From Calliopum simillimum (lineage: Eukaryota; Arthropoda; Insecta; Diptera; Lauxaniidae): a stretch of DNA of 64,000 nt. Each line of letters begins with the position of its first letter. Position 1 is the stretch's first letter. The stretch covers positions 156,350,492 through 156,414,491 of the forward strand of contig OX638368.1 in assembly GCA_951812925.1 (NCBI GenBank), read 5' to 3'. Positions 45,897 to 57,458 of the stretch are shown here, one piece after another. The position numbers were made by a program, and so were the translations under genes. Under the pieces are notes generated by a model that saw only the letters and a program-made list of their open reading frames with translations, had not been told where the DNA came from and did no database searches.

Positions 45897-47113
45897 ACAC
45901 TAAATGCCATAAAACTTGTAAATCAATTAAGCCAAAATATTAGCCATTACAATAATTTTTCATTTTTCAGTTCTTTTTGGCAAAAAGTTCTAACCGCTAA
46001 AAAAAAACACCCCTTATTAAACATATGCAATGATTGCAAATATTTTCCTCTAGCTTTACGACTCTAAAAAAGTTGGAAAAATTTTGCAAATACATACATA
46101 GGTACATACATTAATGTTCATGGCACAAGTTCATAGCATTAGGTATGAAATAGTGCCCCCTAAAAGCATGCTACATCGTGACACGCTGCAATTTGACTAG
46201 CGTGTTTGATTGCGAGTTGTTCCTAACAGCGGTGCGCCAACTTTTGTTTTTGCAATTACTTCCTCAAAACTAACGTACAACATGTGATGAAAAAACAAAG
46301 TCACATAGACTTTTGAGTGGTAATTTTAAATGTGTGGTGCACACCAAACATGTTATGACATGTCACGCAAAATTTCGCGCTACTAATAAGAAATTGTTTA
46401 CTGTAATGCCAATTTTTGTGGTGTATACATACGTACGAATACAACACTTTAATTGGCATCCTGTTGTGTTTAATGAAAAATTTAAATAAAATGGGTGTGT
46501 AGGCACACACACGGCTTGATTTACAAAAACAAAAATATGTCAATGCTAAAATAATAATTTATATTATATTTTAATGAAAAATGTCTGAAATTCTGAAATT
46601 TATTCCAAAAAAGTATGAAATTTATTCCAAAATAGTTTAAAATTAATACTTTTTTGGCATTGTTCCACCTAAATAATTTTTGGTTTTAAAATTAAACTAA
46701 AATTTTTACTATTACAAGGATACTGTCGTATGGCTGTTAAGATGCCGTCAAGTCCCTATCTCTATACAAACCAGTTAACGTAAATATAAATAAATAGGCT
46801 GCATACACTTTGGAAGTCTGTTGTCAAAAGCATTGAGTAAAAGCGGCACGGTAGCAGAAAAAGCTGTTTTCCAAAGCAGTCGAAACGATCGCTGGAGCAA
46901 TAAATACGAGAATTGGAAAAGAGTTAAAGAGAAACGATGTTAGATGCTAATAAACGTACAAAATGGAGGAATCCTTTGGTAGCGCAGTGCTGTGAGAGGA
47001 GTTAGAGGACATTAAAATAATTTAATTAATGAAAAGTATATAAAAACATTTTATATATGTACTAGGTAAATAGAAGAAGTTAATTTTGAATTTACTCAAT
47101 TTTTTGACTACAG
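45897..47113. other. AT-rich non-coding stretch
   Basis: No gene. A duplicated phrase gaaatttattccaaaa occurs at about 46597 and 46617. The minus frame 46301-46543 has no motif. Confidence 0.4.
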
Positions 47114-47252
47114 TTACAGCCTGATTCTGTAATTTCTTGATAAAATTTTTGTAAAGAAATTTTATCAAGATTTTTAAACGGTCAAGTCGGCTAAATTTTA
47201 ATTGTATAAGTTTTTATAATAATAAAATTTAGAAAATCGATTTTCAACATAA

Positions 47253-47318
47253 CGCTTAGCTCAGATAGTAGGATCGTCAACTAACAACGCAGATGTCGTA
47301 GGTTCAATTCTCCAGCGA
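47253..47318 (+). promoter_or_regulatory. tRNA-like module in left arm
   Basis: CGCT at 47253 pairs with AGCG at 47314. The A-box TAGCTCAGATAGTAGGA (47257-47273) is near-consensus. The possible anticodon loop is AACTAAC. The B-box is GGTTCAATTC (47301-47310), with a T8 run starting within about 15 bases of the 3' end. It looks like a decayed tRNA. It is of special interest because it sits within a terminal repeat. Confidence 0.65.
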
Positions 47319-47582
47319 ACTTGAAAATTTTTTTTATTGTTTTTTCATGGTATTTCTTTTATCTTGTTTTTTTTTCCTTGGTTCTTTTTTTAAATTTTTT
47401 TCAGTTCGGAAACTTTATTCCAGCAAATTTCACCTTATTAGTGCTGTTCTACCGCATGCACGGAACGTGATACAGACGACTGGTTCATAGGAAGGTTGCA
47501 CTTATTTCCGAAACATTTTTGACAAGATTCATGTCCAATTTAACGTTCCCAAAATACAAGCGGACAATGGTAGCGACATTTT

Positions 47583-47771
47583 CTAAATATCATGCGGCTT
47601 TAAATCATCCACAAGTCTACGACACAAGGTTGCAGGAAGTCTAAAATTTTGTGTAAACTCCTTTTGTGGAAAGGAACATAGATCGCTATTAACGCGAAGG
47701 AATTGCATTTGATATCTTGTTATTTTGTTTTCAGGGATTTCTTCTTCGTCGTGTATCAAAATTGGAAACAT
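47583..47771 (-). pseudogene. Harbinger-like transposase N-terminal remnant
   Basis: 62 codons beginning MFPILIHDEEEIPENKITRY. The end reads EFTQNFRLPATLCRRLVDDL KPHDI and then a stop. The FxxxFRLxxxLxxxLxxxLxP pattern is typical of the region just before the catalytic core of PIF/Harbinger nucleases (HARBI1-like) in insects. The DDE core was not found downstream in any frame, so it is a truncated remnant. The enclosing TTA-flanked TIR element supports the call. Confidence 0.55.
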
Positions 47772-47882
47772 CTACAGTTCTTCCATTTGTGCAGTTGCTA
47801 ATTCAAGTAAAAAGATGAAAATATAAAAATAAAATAATTTGTCAAGGGCAAAAGCCTAATTGAATATTTGTCAACAAGCCCG

Positions 47883-47948
47883 CTGCGGAATTGAACCTAC
47901 GACCTCTGCGTTGCTAGTTGACGATCCTACTATCTACGCTAAGCGATA
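47883..47948 (-). promoter_or_regulatory. tRNA-like module in right arm
   Basis: Inverted counterpart of 47253-47318. Minus strand: CGCTTAGCGTAGATAGTAGG (A-box region), loop AACTAGC, and GGTTCAATTC (B-box, 47888-47897). The first T4 run lies about 30 bases beyond. A few changes separate it from the left arm, so the arms have diverged since insertion. Confidence 0.65.
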
Positions 47949-48084
47949 TGATGAAAATCGATTTTCTAAATTTTATTATTATAAAAACGTATACAATTAA
48001 AATTTAGCCAACTTGACCGTTTAAAAATCTTGATAAAATTTCTTGACAAAAATTTTATCAAGAAATCACAGAATCAGGCTGTTA

Positions 48085-50017
48085 ATGTGTTTTTATTTTT
48101 TATATTCTTTAATAAAATAAAGTAAGAAATTTTTATTTTTAGAATGTCACTCATACGACGTGTTGTGTGTTTCAAAGTGTTGCACAAACGGCGACAGCAA
48201 AACAAAGAATCCCTTCTTCTCATGTTGCATACGTATGATGTAACCCACATTTACTTGTGTCTATTCACTTTATGTCATCATATTTCTTACGCTCTATTTA
48301 AAATTAAACCTTTTGCAAAGTCAAACTACGTACACACACGTACGTGCATACACTCAAGCAAGTGTAACATATGCAAGCATATTTTCAGGCGCATTGAAGT
48401 CGTTTTCCGCTCTGCCTCTTCTCCTTAGTTGTTGTCGTTGTCGTTGTCGTAGTTGTCGTCGTCAGCGTCATTGTCGTGTCTGTGCAAACGATACTAATTA
48501 TGAGACTTTTGCAAATGAACTAAATTTCACTTGGCTTAGATTACAGCAACAGAAGTATGTAGCGGTAGTTGTGGGGTGGTTGGTGGGCAGGCTTTTAACA
48601 TATGCTTAATGCTGCGGGTAAATAAATACACATACGCCCTCTCCTTACATTTACAACTTTCAATGCCCAAGTCCTCAGAAACCTAACTATGATGATACAC
48701 ACACACTTGCCTTCAGGCACTGAATGTAATTTAAACTAGACGCCAAAAACAAAAATAGAAAAAAGAAAATGGAGATGAGGAAAAATTTTGAAATTCTACA
48801 CTCTCGCTTTTTGATTTCTATATGTAGTTTGCACAGTGTAAAACATTGTTGGATAATATGAATACGAAGCAGATATTTTTCATTCAGACATCAAATGAGC
48901 ATAATATTTATAAAAAGCATTTGCTTTTTTGTATTTTATTGGGTAACATTTCCATAGAAATGTGAAATTTCTGAAGCATTAGGAAAATATTTTTTGAATT
49001 AGTAGAAAGATAGAACGTTCTACAAGAATTTTGTTTTTCATTTTGGTTTTCTCTTGGCATTGATCTCATTTTTGGAGCAAAACTGCACCATCGTGAAAGT
49101 TATCCCTCTCCGAAAATCTCCACGATTTACGATGTTTTCGGATCGCGGCGCTTTGTGCTATCCAACCCATGATCGCAAACTTTGCACAAATTTTCACTGT
49201 TGTGCCGAGCCAAGATGTTGTTGGCATTATTGGTGAATAAAATAATGCAAAATATTCTTTGAGATCTATGTACTGTGCAGTACTGCCCACGCTTTAAACG
49301 TTTGCCCAAAACTAAGACGACGAATTAAACTTCAACTACAACGATGAGTAACCTTCTACGCATTCGAGTGAAATTTGAGCGCAGCAGCACCTGATTTCAT
49401 TAAATTTAATTCGACAGTGCAGGGGAAACCCACACTTTCATGACGCACCACTACCAGCTTGATAGCGAAAGGATTCGACATAGCATACATACACAGGTAC
49501 AGAAAATTTGAATTTCATCTAACTACTCTGCAGTTACTGTTGTTGTTATTGTTACCTTAAATGAATTTGTTAAAGATACAACAACAACAACTCAAGTTGT
49601 CGGAAAAGTTTTGCAATCGTTTGATGCAACAGCAGTAGATGCGCCCTCAAGCAGATGTGCGTTCCTAATTTTTTTTTTTTTTTTTTCTTCGCGTGATTTT
49701 AAATGTTTGTTTTAAAAATAATTACATATGTATGTGTGTGTATGTTTATTTTATCGAAGATGCGTGCGTTTCAAAGTAGAATGCATACGAGTATGTGTGC
49801 CAAGAAATTTCATAAACGCAACATCTCACGCATGTATTTGAACATTAAAAAAAGGTTAACTTGCGTGTGCGTTTACAATGTTGTTGCCTGCTTTTAGGCG
49901 CGTTTTCAATTTCAGTTTTAATTAAAACTCTATAGTTGTGCTTACTTAACTGAAGGTCAGCCGCGATACAGGGTGAATGAGCCAGTGATAAGTTTCATGT
50001 TTCTAACATATTTATAG
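48085..50017. other. Non-coding, mostly unique
   Basis: No supported gene. A GTCGTT repeat (gttgtcgttgtcgttgtcg) lies at 48430-48448 and CA/TG patches elsewhere. 49070-49330 is less A/T-rich with overlapping open frames on both strands but no domain. A T19 run is at 49668-49686. Confidence 0.4.
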
Positions 50018-50225
50018 CTAACTAGCATATCCCGTCGTGCATTGCTTCACCTTTTCCTCCAAGGGGGCGTTGCACCGGACATTTTTTCTGTGGATATTAT
50101 TTATCTCAGTGCTTTTTACGCATTTACCAAATTTCAATCCTCTGCTTTAAATAGTTTCTGAGATATGATCAATACATTTTTATGGAAGGCGTGGCACCGT
50201 GTACTTTTTTAGCCCATGACCTAGA
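50018..50225 (+). mobile_element. Helitron-like fragment with terminal CTAG
   Basis: It begins GCTAACTAGCATATCCCG, runs through cgtgcattgcttcacc and ggggcgttgcaccg, then accaaatttcaat, agtttctgagatatgatca and ggcgtggcaccg, ending near catgacctagac. In inverse, the start reads ...CGGGATATGCTAG, the CTAG-type 3' end expected of Helitrons. It shares order with 52705-52995 (inverted) and 36600-37130. Non-coding. Confidence 0.55.
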
Positions 50226-51263
50226 CTTTTTTTTGAAACTAAGAAAAAGTGGGTGAAAGAGCATTAAAAACTCCTCGTTGCCGGGAGAGGGAAAAAATGT
50301 TCACCGACCCCTGTTCATATTTTATTACTAACATTTCTGCCAAACATATTGCCCCCTTTTTTCACCTCTTAAGAGGCTTCCATGCAAAATATAGATACAA
50401 ATGTAAGATATATTTTTTCAACAAACCTTAAATTTGGAAAAAAAACCCGTTTTTTCAAAATATCTCCAAAATGGTTTGTTCCAAAAAAAAAATTTGTTCA
50501 TGCGTTTTGCAAAACGTTTAATTTACTATAAGAGTCAATTCGAACTATTTTTATGTCCGACTTACCGTTCATGAGATATCGCACCTTGAAAATCAGTTAA
50601 AATTATTGTACTATGCGCACTACTAAGTATGTTCAATTTTGAATGATTTTCAAGTCTCATGAACGGTAAGTCATAATATTTTTCTCTCAATGTAACCGTT
50701 ACAAAGATATTTGTAAAAAACTGATTTTGGACGCCATTTTTCCAATATGGCGGCGAAAGCGAACACGATTCGAGGTAGCAAAGTTGACATTCTGAAAGAG
50801 CACATCGAAATCTATAAAATAACTCATTTGCAAAAATCCCGCAAAACCTTCCGGTTGACATCATTTTATTCTCTCAAATGATTGTACTATTGTGTGTATT
50901 ACAATTGATTATTACTGCTTCAGAAAATTTTCCATAACTTGAACTTTTCATGTTCTGACCTATTTCGAAATGACAGTTAATCCGACTAGTTATAAGTACA
51001 AAGTAAGTTTTTTTGCTATATGGCAAAAAGTATTAAGTATTTTCACTACTTTATTCGTCTTTTAGATTTTCTAACATATTTTTCATTGAAAGAAAACAAA
51101 ACTTTCTTTCAAGGTGTATGTTTTCAAATCTAGAAAAACTCTTAGCCCCTAAACCATTAAGGGTACCAGGTTTTAAATTCATATGAAAGGTACTTTGTCT
51201 TCATATCTAGAGCAATATTTTTAGAAAATCTAAAAAAAAGGACAAAGTGCGTTTTTATTGATT
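50226..51263. other. Non-coding with repeat-like middle
   Basis: No gene. 50440-50860 has repeat-style wording (caaaatatctccaaaatgg, atatggcggcgaaagcg) and includes the hairpin at 50559-50672. The minus frame 50562-50864 (100 codons) overlaps this and has no domain. Confidence 0.4.
50559..50672. repeat. Inverted repeat, GACTTACCGTTCATGAGA
   Basis: GACTTACCGTTCATGAGA at 50559 followed by cttgaaaatca is mirrored by tgattttcaag, tctcatgaacggtaagtc ending 50672. The left arm has eight extra bases (tatcgcac). It is a small fold-back within repeat-like DNA. Larger boundaries were not found. Confidence 0.65.
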
Positions 51264-51487
51264 CTGCAGCAGGAAGGAAAAACTGCTTAAGTCGACTTCA
51301 GCAAAATAGGTTTGAGCTCCATATTCCATTAGTTCTGGGTGCAATTGTACTTTGGTTATTGAGGGTTTGGTTAGTGGTAAATAATGTCGAAAAACGAAAG
51401 AGTTACTTTACCCAGAACTATTAGAAAATTGAGCTCAAGCCTTTCATTGCTTTAGTCGACTTAAGCAGCTTTTCCTTCCTGCCACAG
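51264..51487. mobile_element. CTGTGGCAGGAAGG MITE, copy 2
   Basis: A 224 bp element with ends CTGCAGCAGGAAGGAAAAAC and, inverted, CTGTGGCAGGAAGGAAAAGC. Arms continue gcttaagtcgac, aggtttgagctc and tagttctgggt, matching the nested copy at 10259-10492. Flanks GATT and AATT suggest a 4 bp duplication with one change. Non-coding. Confidence 0.75.
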
Positions 51488-52636
51488 AATTGTTGTACTA
51501 AAAAATTTTACTTTTGACATATACAAAAAATTAACCTTAGCCCTATTCAGTACCTTTCCAAAATTGGTCTGATCAGAAAAATCGGTTCAGAGCAATTTTC
51601 AAAATATTTCAATGTTGCAGTTGTTGTAGAAGAGCCGAAATTCTGTTTTCCGATTAAGCGTAAAAATAGAAAATTAAAAAAAATAAATTAATCTTATGTT
51701 TATTAACTGGTCCTCAATCCCCTTTCCATTCTTTTAGCAAGAAGGAATTCCAAGAATAAATGGGTAGGATAAATGTTTATACACTGAGAAAAAACAATAC
51801 TTTTGTTGAATAAAGGTTTTTTTTTTTTTTAAAAAAAAGACTATAATAACACAATATGAACGAGTGTGTTAATAATTGAAGAGTATTTAAAAAAGCAAAA
51901 TCCAACAGAATACAATCAAAAATAAATGAAAATGTAATAAAATAAAAATGCAACAAACAACAACAACAGCAAACACAAAGCATAAAATAAAATAAACATT
52001 GGTAAATAACAAAAACATAAGAAAAACCGACAAAACCATTAAGTAAACAGACCGCGGGTCGTAATAAAATCAGCATCACAACAACAAAAAATAATAACAA
52101 CGGTAACAGCAACAATAAAATGTTGACGACGACAATAGAGCAAAGGTAGCAGCAACAGCAACAACAACAACAACAACAAAAATAAATAGCAAATACGAAA
52201 TGGCAGCGAATTAAGAATTAATAACTGTGTGAGTGCTCCAAGGTGGAGCGAAAAATAAAGTAAACCAACATGCGAATATGTAGTTTTATGAAGGCAGTGA
52301 TGAGAAGGCGAAACAGAGCGGGGTGGTCGTTGTGTTATCAATAAAGCCGTTTGAGAATGTGAAGTGGAATTTGAACGGGAAAAAATAAATACGCCGCCAA
52401 TGTAAATAAGTAATTGTATCTGTGTATTCGTAGAGTACGATTGGATTGTTACATAAATACAATACAAACACAATGACATCTTTGAATATAATTTTTATGA
52501 TTACATTGTAATACACATAAGTTGTCTTTTGTTTTGTTATTGTTGCTATTGCAATCAATATATGCACAGTATACGATTACGTTAAATTACAAGGATATTA
52601 ACGATAACGTTAAATCAAAACAAATTTATGGCATTT
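51488..52636. other. Non-coding, CAA-rich
   Basis: No gene. ACAACAACA runs at 51957-51968, 52077-52088 and 52152-52178 generate the Leu/Val/Cys-rich minus frames 51777-52115 and 52039-52479, which I regard as low-complexity shadows. Confidence 0.45.
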
Positions 52637-52704
52637 ACACGGAGACAAATTAGTGTCATAATTTTTACTCCACTCGAGCAGTAAAAAAAACTATAGTAAT
52701 CAAC

Positions 52705-52995
52705 TTATATATAAAAATCAGATTTTGTTTGTTTATTAATTATGGACTCGGAAACTAACAGACCGATTTGCATAAAACTTACACAGTATCTTCGTATTAG
52801 AAAAAGTTAGGGCGGTGCTACACCCCCCTAAAAAACTAATTCGTGATAACTATGAAATTGCTTGACGCAGATAGTTAAAATTTGGTACACGTGTAAAGTG
52901 CTTTAAAACAAATAATTTTCAAAGAATAATTGCATCGGAGATGCCCCGCCCTCTGTACAAGACAAGTTGTAGCAACGCACACCGGGAAATGCTAA
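52705..52995 (-). mobile_element. Helitron-like element nested in MITE
   Basis: Read on the minus strand: TTAGCATTTCCCGGTGTGCG, ttgctac, taccaaattttaact, a gtgtagcaccgccc step, then gtaagttttatgcaaatcgg and tagtttccgagtcca, ending in ttgatttttatatata-type text. It matches 50018-50225 at its start and 36600-37130 at its tail. The MITE resumes on both sides, which gives approximate insertion points. No coding. Confidence 0.6.
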
Positions 52996-53149
52996 TTAGC
53001 ACTAAACTTCAAACAAAATAAGAGTGAAATATAATAAAGTAATATTTACTCTAAATTGCCAACATTTTTACTTTATAATTCTAGTAAAAATGTTGATGTT
53101 TGGACAGACATTTGCTTATTATACATATTTTATACCTATTCATTATATA

Positions 53150-53232
53150 GGTCAGTGGTGTAGAGATCTGACAAGTTTATAATTGTAAGTAAAAATAGTA
53201 TGTTTATGACCCCGGTTTGAATCCTAGTGCGG
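53150..53232 (+). promoter_or_regulatory. tRNA-like Pol III module
   Basis: GTCAGTGGTGTAGAGATCTGAC forms a D-arm-like hairpin with an A-box (about 53151-53172). ACAAG...TTGT can form an anticodon-type stem with loop TTTATAA. A long variable-like segment follows, then CCCCGGTTTGAATCC (B-box 53214-53224) and T15 from 53236. It is the most tRNA-like of the family by overall fold. Confidence 0.65.
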
Positions 53233-53437
53233 TAATTTTTTTTTTTTTTTAACTTTTCAGTAAATTTTTTAAAAAAAATTACTATGCAGTAAGGTTATTC
53301 GAAAATTCTGAATTTACTATTTACTAAAAGAATAAGGTAACATTAATTTTAATGTGGTGTTTTCACTATGTTGCCTATTAATGCTAGTCAAATTTAATAG
53401 AAATAAAGTAGTACGAGCTACTTTTTTTTCTCGGTGT

Positions 53438-54708
53438 AATTTCCATATATTAAATCGAAATTCTACACTTTGTAACAGCGGCAAACACATTGAAATAAAT
53501 AAATAAATATGAAATTGTTTTTCATGATCATAGAAGCGGAATTAAATAAATATCATTGTGTTGAGATGTAAAATAAACACTGACACAAATACTCACATAA
53601 ACACACCTACACACACACACGCACTCTCTGACACTTATAAACAAAATAAATGAATATGAATGCATATGAAATGACAGTGTTTGAGTGAATAAGTGTAAGC
53701 GAACCGGAAACGGAAGAGGAAACAGCGCGCTGCTTTGCTACAAGCGACAACGACGACACTGCGGAAAATAACAAAAACAATGGCATGATGACGATGATGA
53801 TGGCACACGACACGACACAGATTACAATAAAAGCAACAACAAACAGCGAAATAGGCCCGAAGGTGAATGTAAAAATAAAAAAAAAAACTTTAAAAAGATT
53901 ATTAATATGTTGGTGTGGTTTGTGACTGTCAACCATAATGCCAGCTTGCATGTGTTGTTGTGCACTGTGCATTGTTATTTTGTGTGTGACTGTTCTATGT
54001 TGTGGAAATTATCTGTCATTGCTTTTACCCGCAGGTGTAGACATACAAACATAAATGTATCTCTCAAAAATTGTGAAACAAAAATCAACTCAAACGGAAA
54101 ATCTCTTTGAAGCGAATTTTTTTCCTAGTAGATATTTTATCACTTCTGATTAAAGTTTTGAATGTAACTAATTATTTATTGTATTGTTAAAGCATACTTT
54201 TGGGAGCTCTTTAATCTCACTAGTTCATAAGCGTTTTTTCCAAACGTGGCGATTTTTATTTTTTTTTTGTTTTTCCAAGCAACTCCAATATGGGTCAAGT
54301 TGTGATGTGAAGTGCTGTTTAATAGAAAACATGAACATTAACAAAACATATTACTTTTTTAAAAATTTCCATTTCAAAATTTTTGGATTTTCCCAATCAG
54401 CCACTTCATGGCCAGCGTAGCAAGATTGAAACTATCTTTTTATTGAACTCGTATGAGAGATAGTTTTGTCTTCGTTCCAGCAAAAATATTTTAGAAGATC
54501 TAAAAAGTGTGATAAATATAGACATGGGATAGGTGTGATAAGTGATGCCTACAAAAAACGAATGAGTCAAATGAGTCATCATATAAATCGAAACTGGAAA
54601 AATAAAATTATTTTGATGAGTCACATACTTATTATTGAAAAGTCTGATAAGAGACGAACACAAACGGATACTTTTTTTTTTATAAAAACAGATAAATATC
54701 TAACAAAT
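53438..54708. other. Non-coding, probably unique
   Basis: No gene. A CA run lies at 53611-53622 and ATGATG patches at 53785-53802. 53690-53760 is GC-richer. The minus frame 53607-53972 and the plus frames here have no domains. Confidence 0.4.
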
Positions 54709-55299
54709 AAAAACGTTTGGAAAATAACTTATTATACGCTTATTGAAGCAAACATTTCGTTTGGAAATTAACTCGCAAAATTTTTGGAAATTCTTGAATT
54801 TTAATTATTTAATAATCGAAACTGTTTTTATACAATATTTTTAAAATTTTTTTATTCAATATTTTTAAATTGTTTTTTTAACTTTTCAATTAACATTTTG
54901 TTAGTAAATATTAAGTTCATAAAACAACATTTTGCAATCATTTTTAATTTAATTAAAAATAAAAAAATTTATGTTTGCTGAGAATCGAACCTATGACTTC
55001 CAAATTTTGAGTCGACAATTTTACCAACTGACCTTACGTGCCAGTTAAGATCCAAATTCCTTGTGTTTTACTTAGCTCGATAAGTCATTGAAAAAATAAA
55101 ATAAACATTTTTTCGAATGTTTGGAAAACGGTTATTGAAACTTTTGGAAATAAACATTTTGCCAATTGTTGATTTTAACTTTGCAAATCAACTTTAAAAA
55201 TAATAAAAAAATAATATTTTCTAAACGTTTGAAAATTGGTTATGAAAACATTTGAAAATTAACTTTTTCCAAGTTTAAAAAGGTTATAAAATTGTTTGT
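54709..55299 (-). mobile_element. Met-like tRNA-core element, copy 2
   Basis: Second copy of 34533-35165, in the same orientation and colinear, with a small deletion (after aatcgaaactg). Boundaries: aaaacgtttggaaaataac at left, ataaaattgtttg at right. Module at 54970-55040. Non-coding. Confidence 0.65.
54970..55040 (-). promoter_or_regulatory. tRNA-Met-like Pol III module
   Basis: Minus strand: AAGGTCAGTTGGTAAAATTG (A-box), loop region CTCAAAA (changed from CTCATAA in copy 1), AGGTTCGATTC (full B-box), then T7 within about 20 bases. The A-box and B-box have changed less than the arms between them. Confidence 0.65.
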
Positions 55300-55385
55300 A
55301 GGGTAGAGGGTAAGTGTGATAAGTGATTGATACAAAATTGGATAATTCAAGACTTTTTCAATAAATTCTATAAATAGTGAGCTAA

Positions 55386-55723
55386 AAACGGTGCCGTGAC
55401 ATAGTCCCCACGGACATAATCTCCATTCACGAAATGGGGATTATGTCCGCAAGTGTTTCGGACATAATCCCCAGGAAAAAACGGACATAGTCCCCATAAC
55501 GATATTTTGTTATTGACTACAGAAGCAGCTCAGGATCTACAACGCGGATCGGTCTATAATATCCAAAACTATATAAATTTTTTAAATGGATTATTGCAAA
55601 AATGTTGTTCAATCTTAATTAAATTTGCGGACATAACCCCCATGACCAAAATGGAGATTATGACCGAAAAATTTTCGGACATAATTCCCATTTACGAAGT
55701 GGGGATTATGTCCGGTAACCGTT
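55386..55723. mobile_element. Fold-back tiled with GGGGATTATGTCC
   Basis: Ends AACGGTGCCGTGACATAGTCC with inverse AACGGTTACCGGACATAATCC. The motif GGGGATTATGTCC or its inverse (with small changes) occurs about nine times, clustered at both ends (55401-55495 and 55629-55714) around a unique middle. The 72-codon frame 55507-55725 includes that middle and has no domain. A target-site duplication was not found. Confidence 0.7.
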
Positions 55724-57458
55724 AAAAAATATATTGAATAAAACAAAACTAACTAAAAACTACATTCATAGAGATATTGTGATATGCTTTAGCTAAACAG
55801 AGTGATAGGCAACCAAAAAATACCCTTTTTGCTGATTAAGTTCAAGTATTTCCATTAAAATTTTTAAATTTACTCTACGCATCGCGTTTAGTTGAGCAAC
55901 TTTCAGCGCCAATATCCTTTTTGTGGTTGCAATCGTGTTACCACAATACTAACAAACAACAATACATATTTAGCTGTATTTGCCATGCACGATGTTTTGG
56001 GGATCAAAGTAAAATTGTTGTTATACAAGCTATGACTGTCTATAAATTCTATTTACTCTGTTCAAGCCCATTTTGAATTTGTTTTTGTTGTTCACAAACT
56101 AATCTAATCTAATGTAGAACGGCAGTCAAAGGACCAAATACCCTGCTGTGATGATGCCGGCTTAGCTGTTGCTACTGTTGGCTTTTGTTGTTGTTATCTA
56201 GTAGGAGATGCGCGCAACAGCTGCAGGATTTTTGTTTTTCATATCCCCCACTGATTTTTACTTTTAATAAATTTTTTTATTTTTTTTTTTCGGCTTTTTT
56301 TTATCAATATTTGAATGTTTTGAAGTTGCAAAGATAGACAAAAAAAAATTGCTATGGAAGCGCGCTAACATGACATACATTTTTGACAGCTAAATACTCG
56401 CGTGCCTTCATTGCTGGCATACTGTGCGCCACTGATGACATTGATGTGCGTTTGACAGATTACTAACTGCGAGTACTACACTCAGCGAATAGGGGACGAC
56501 GCGCTGTTGCACGTATTTTTTGTAAATTTTGTAATTTGAATTTCAATTTGTGAATATAATAAAATACAAAACAAAAAAATACTTATATTACTTTATCGTT
56601 TCAGTGTTAGTTAAATTTTTATTAGATTTTTTTCTTCACAAAAAACAAAAAAAAAAAAGTTTGACCTCCGCTGCTTATTTTTACAACTTTGTAATGATGT
56701 ATATCTTTGCTGTTATTTGTTTCCCATTTCTTTTGCTTTTCTTGGACGCAGAAGTTTTTCTATTACAGATTAATGAAATTTTCATGTTGAGCGAGAAAGT
56801 TTGATATGAATTATGAGTGTAACGGCGGCGACGGCATCGTCGCATAAATTGCTTCAGTTCGACATTTATAAGGAAATTGAAAAGTAAAATGAAAAAAATG
56901 TGTAGCAGCTTTTGAGGCGCATGCTGTAGGTTGGAAGGGAATAAGAGAAAGCAACTTAATTTTCTGAATTAATTTTCAAATAACAGAAGTCATTTTGTCT
57001 GAAAATCGAAAAGGCACCTCTTCACGAATGAAGACAACACAATAGAAAAAAAAAAACTGGTTCGTAGTTAAACTTCAAACACTAAAATTGTCTACTAAAC
57101 TGAACTAACTAAATATCTTGAAAAAACTGATTGTGATGTGAACTTCAAACTATGCGAATGTAGCAATCGTACAAAAAAAAAGCCTAAGGAAAAATTACTT
57201 TTAATTTGACTTTGCTCGCAGAAATGTCGTACCTACTAAACCTTTTTATATTTAGAAGGTCTCAGTGTAATTTTTTATTTATACTGAAGCTTTATATTGC
57301 TTCTATCATTTAAAACAAATTCCTTTTTTGTTTATTTCTTAACGATTTCTAACGAAAAATTTATATTTTATATATTATCTTTGTGATATTTAAGCGATGT
57401 CGATGGATTGCGGGAAAATTGCAACACTGGTACACTGGCAAAGAAAACTTAAGTTCGT
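55724..57458. other. Non-coding, probably unique
   Basis: No gene. 56090-56240 and 56380-56500 are GC-richer, unique-looking text (ctgtgatgatgccggc, gggacgacgcgctgttgc). Open frame 56550-56804 has no motif. Confidence 0.4.

Larger units (their letters stand above)
47117..48081. mobile_element. PIF/Harbinger-like element with tRNA-like arms
   Basis: A 965 bp element flanked by TTA (47114-47116 and 48082-48084). Terminal inverted repeats start CAGCCTGATTCTGTAATTTC and extend about 205 bp on each side. Each arm contains a tRNA-like module (47253-47318 plus; 47883-47948 minus), so both would be transcribed inward. Each arm also has a small hairpin (cttgataaaatt/aattttatcaag). Between the arms lies a minus-strand remnant (47583-47771) that resembles the N-terminal region of Harbinger nuclease-like transposases. 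TTA duplication, CAG-type ends and this remnant together point to PIF/Harbinger. It is non-autonomous. Confidence 0.8.
52637..53437 (+). mobile_element. tRNA-core MITE, copy 4 (with nested Helitron-like)
   Basis: Ends ACACGGAGACAAATTAGTG(tcataatttttactc) and, inverted, ACACCGAGAAAAAAAAGTAG. It has the same internal order as copies at 10171 and 57459, with the module at 53150-53232 followed by T15. The segment 52705-52995 is a foreign insertion of the Helitron-like family. Without it the copy is about 510 bp. Confidence 0.75.

Noticed and set aside
47253..47318. A functional tRNA gene in the left Harbinger arm
   Set aside because: The acceptor stem pairs over only about four bases and the T-stem pairs poorly. 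The same sequence occurs inverted in the other arm, as part of a transposon.
52039..52479. 146-codon minus frame, the longest in the window
   Set aside because: It is Leu/Cys/Ser-rich and produced by CAA repeats on the plus strand. No domain, no signal or helix pattern beyond low complexity.
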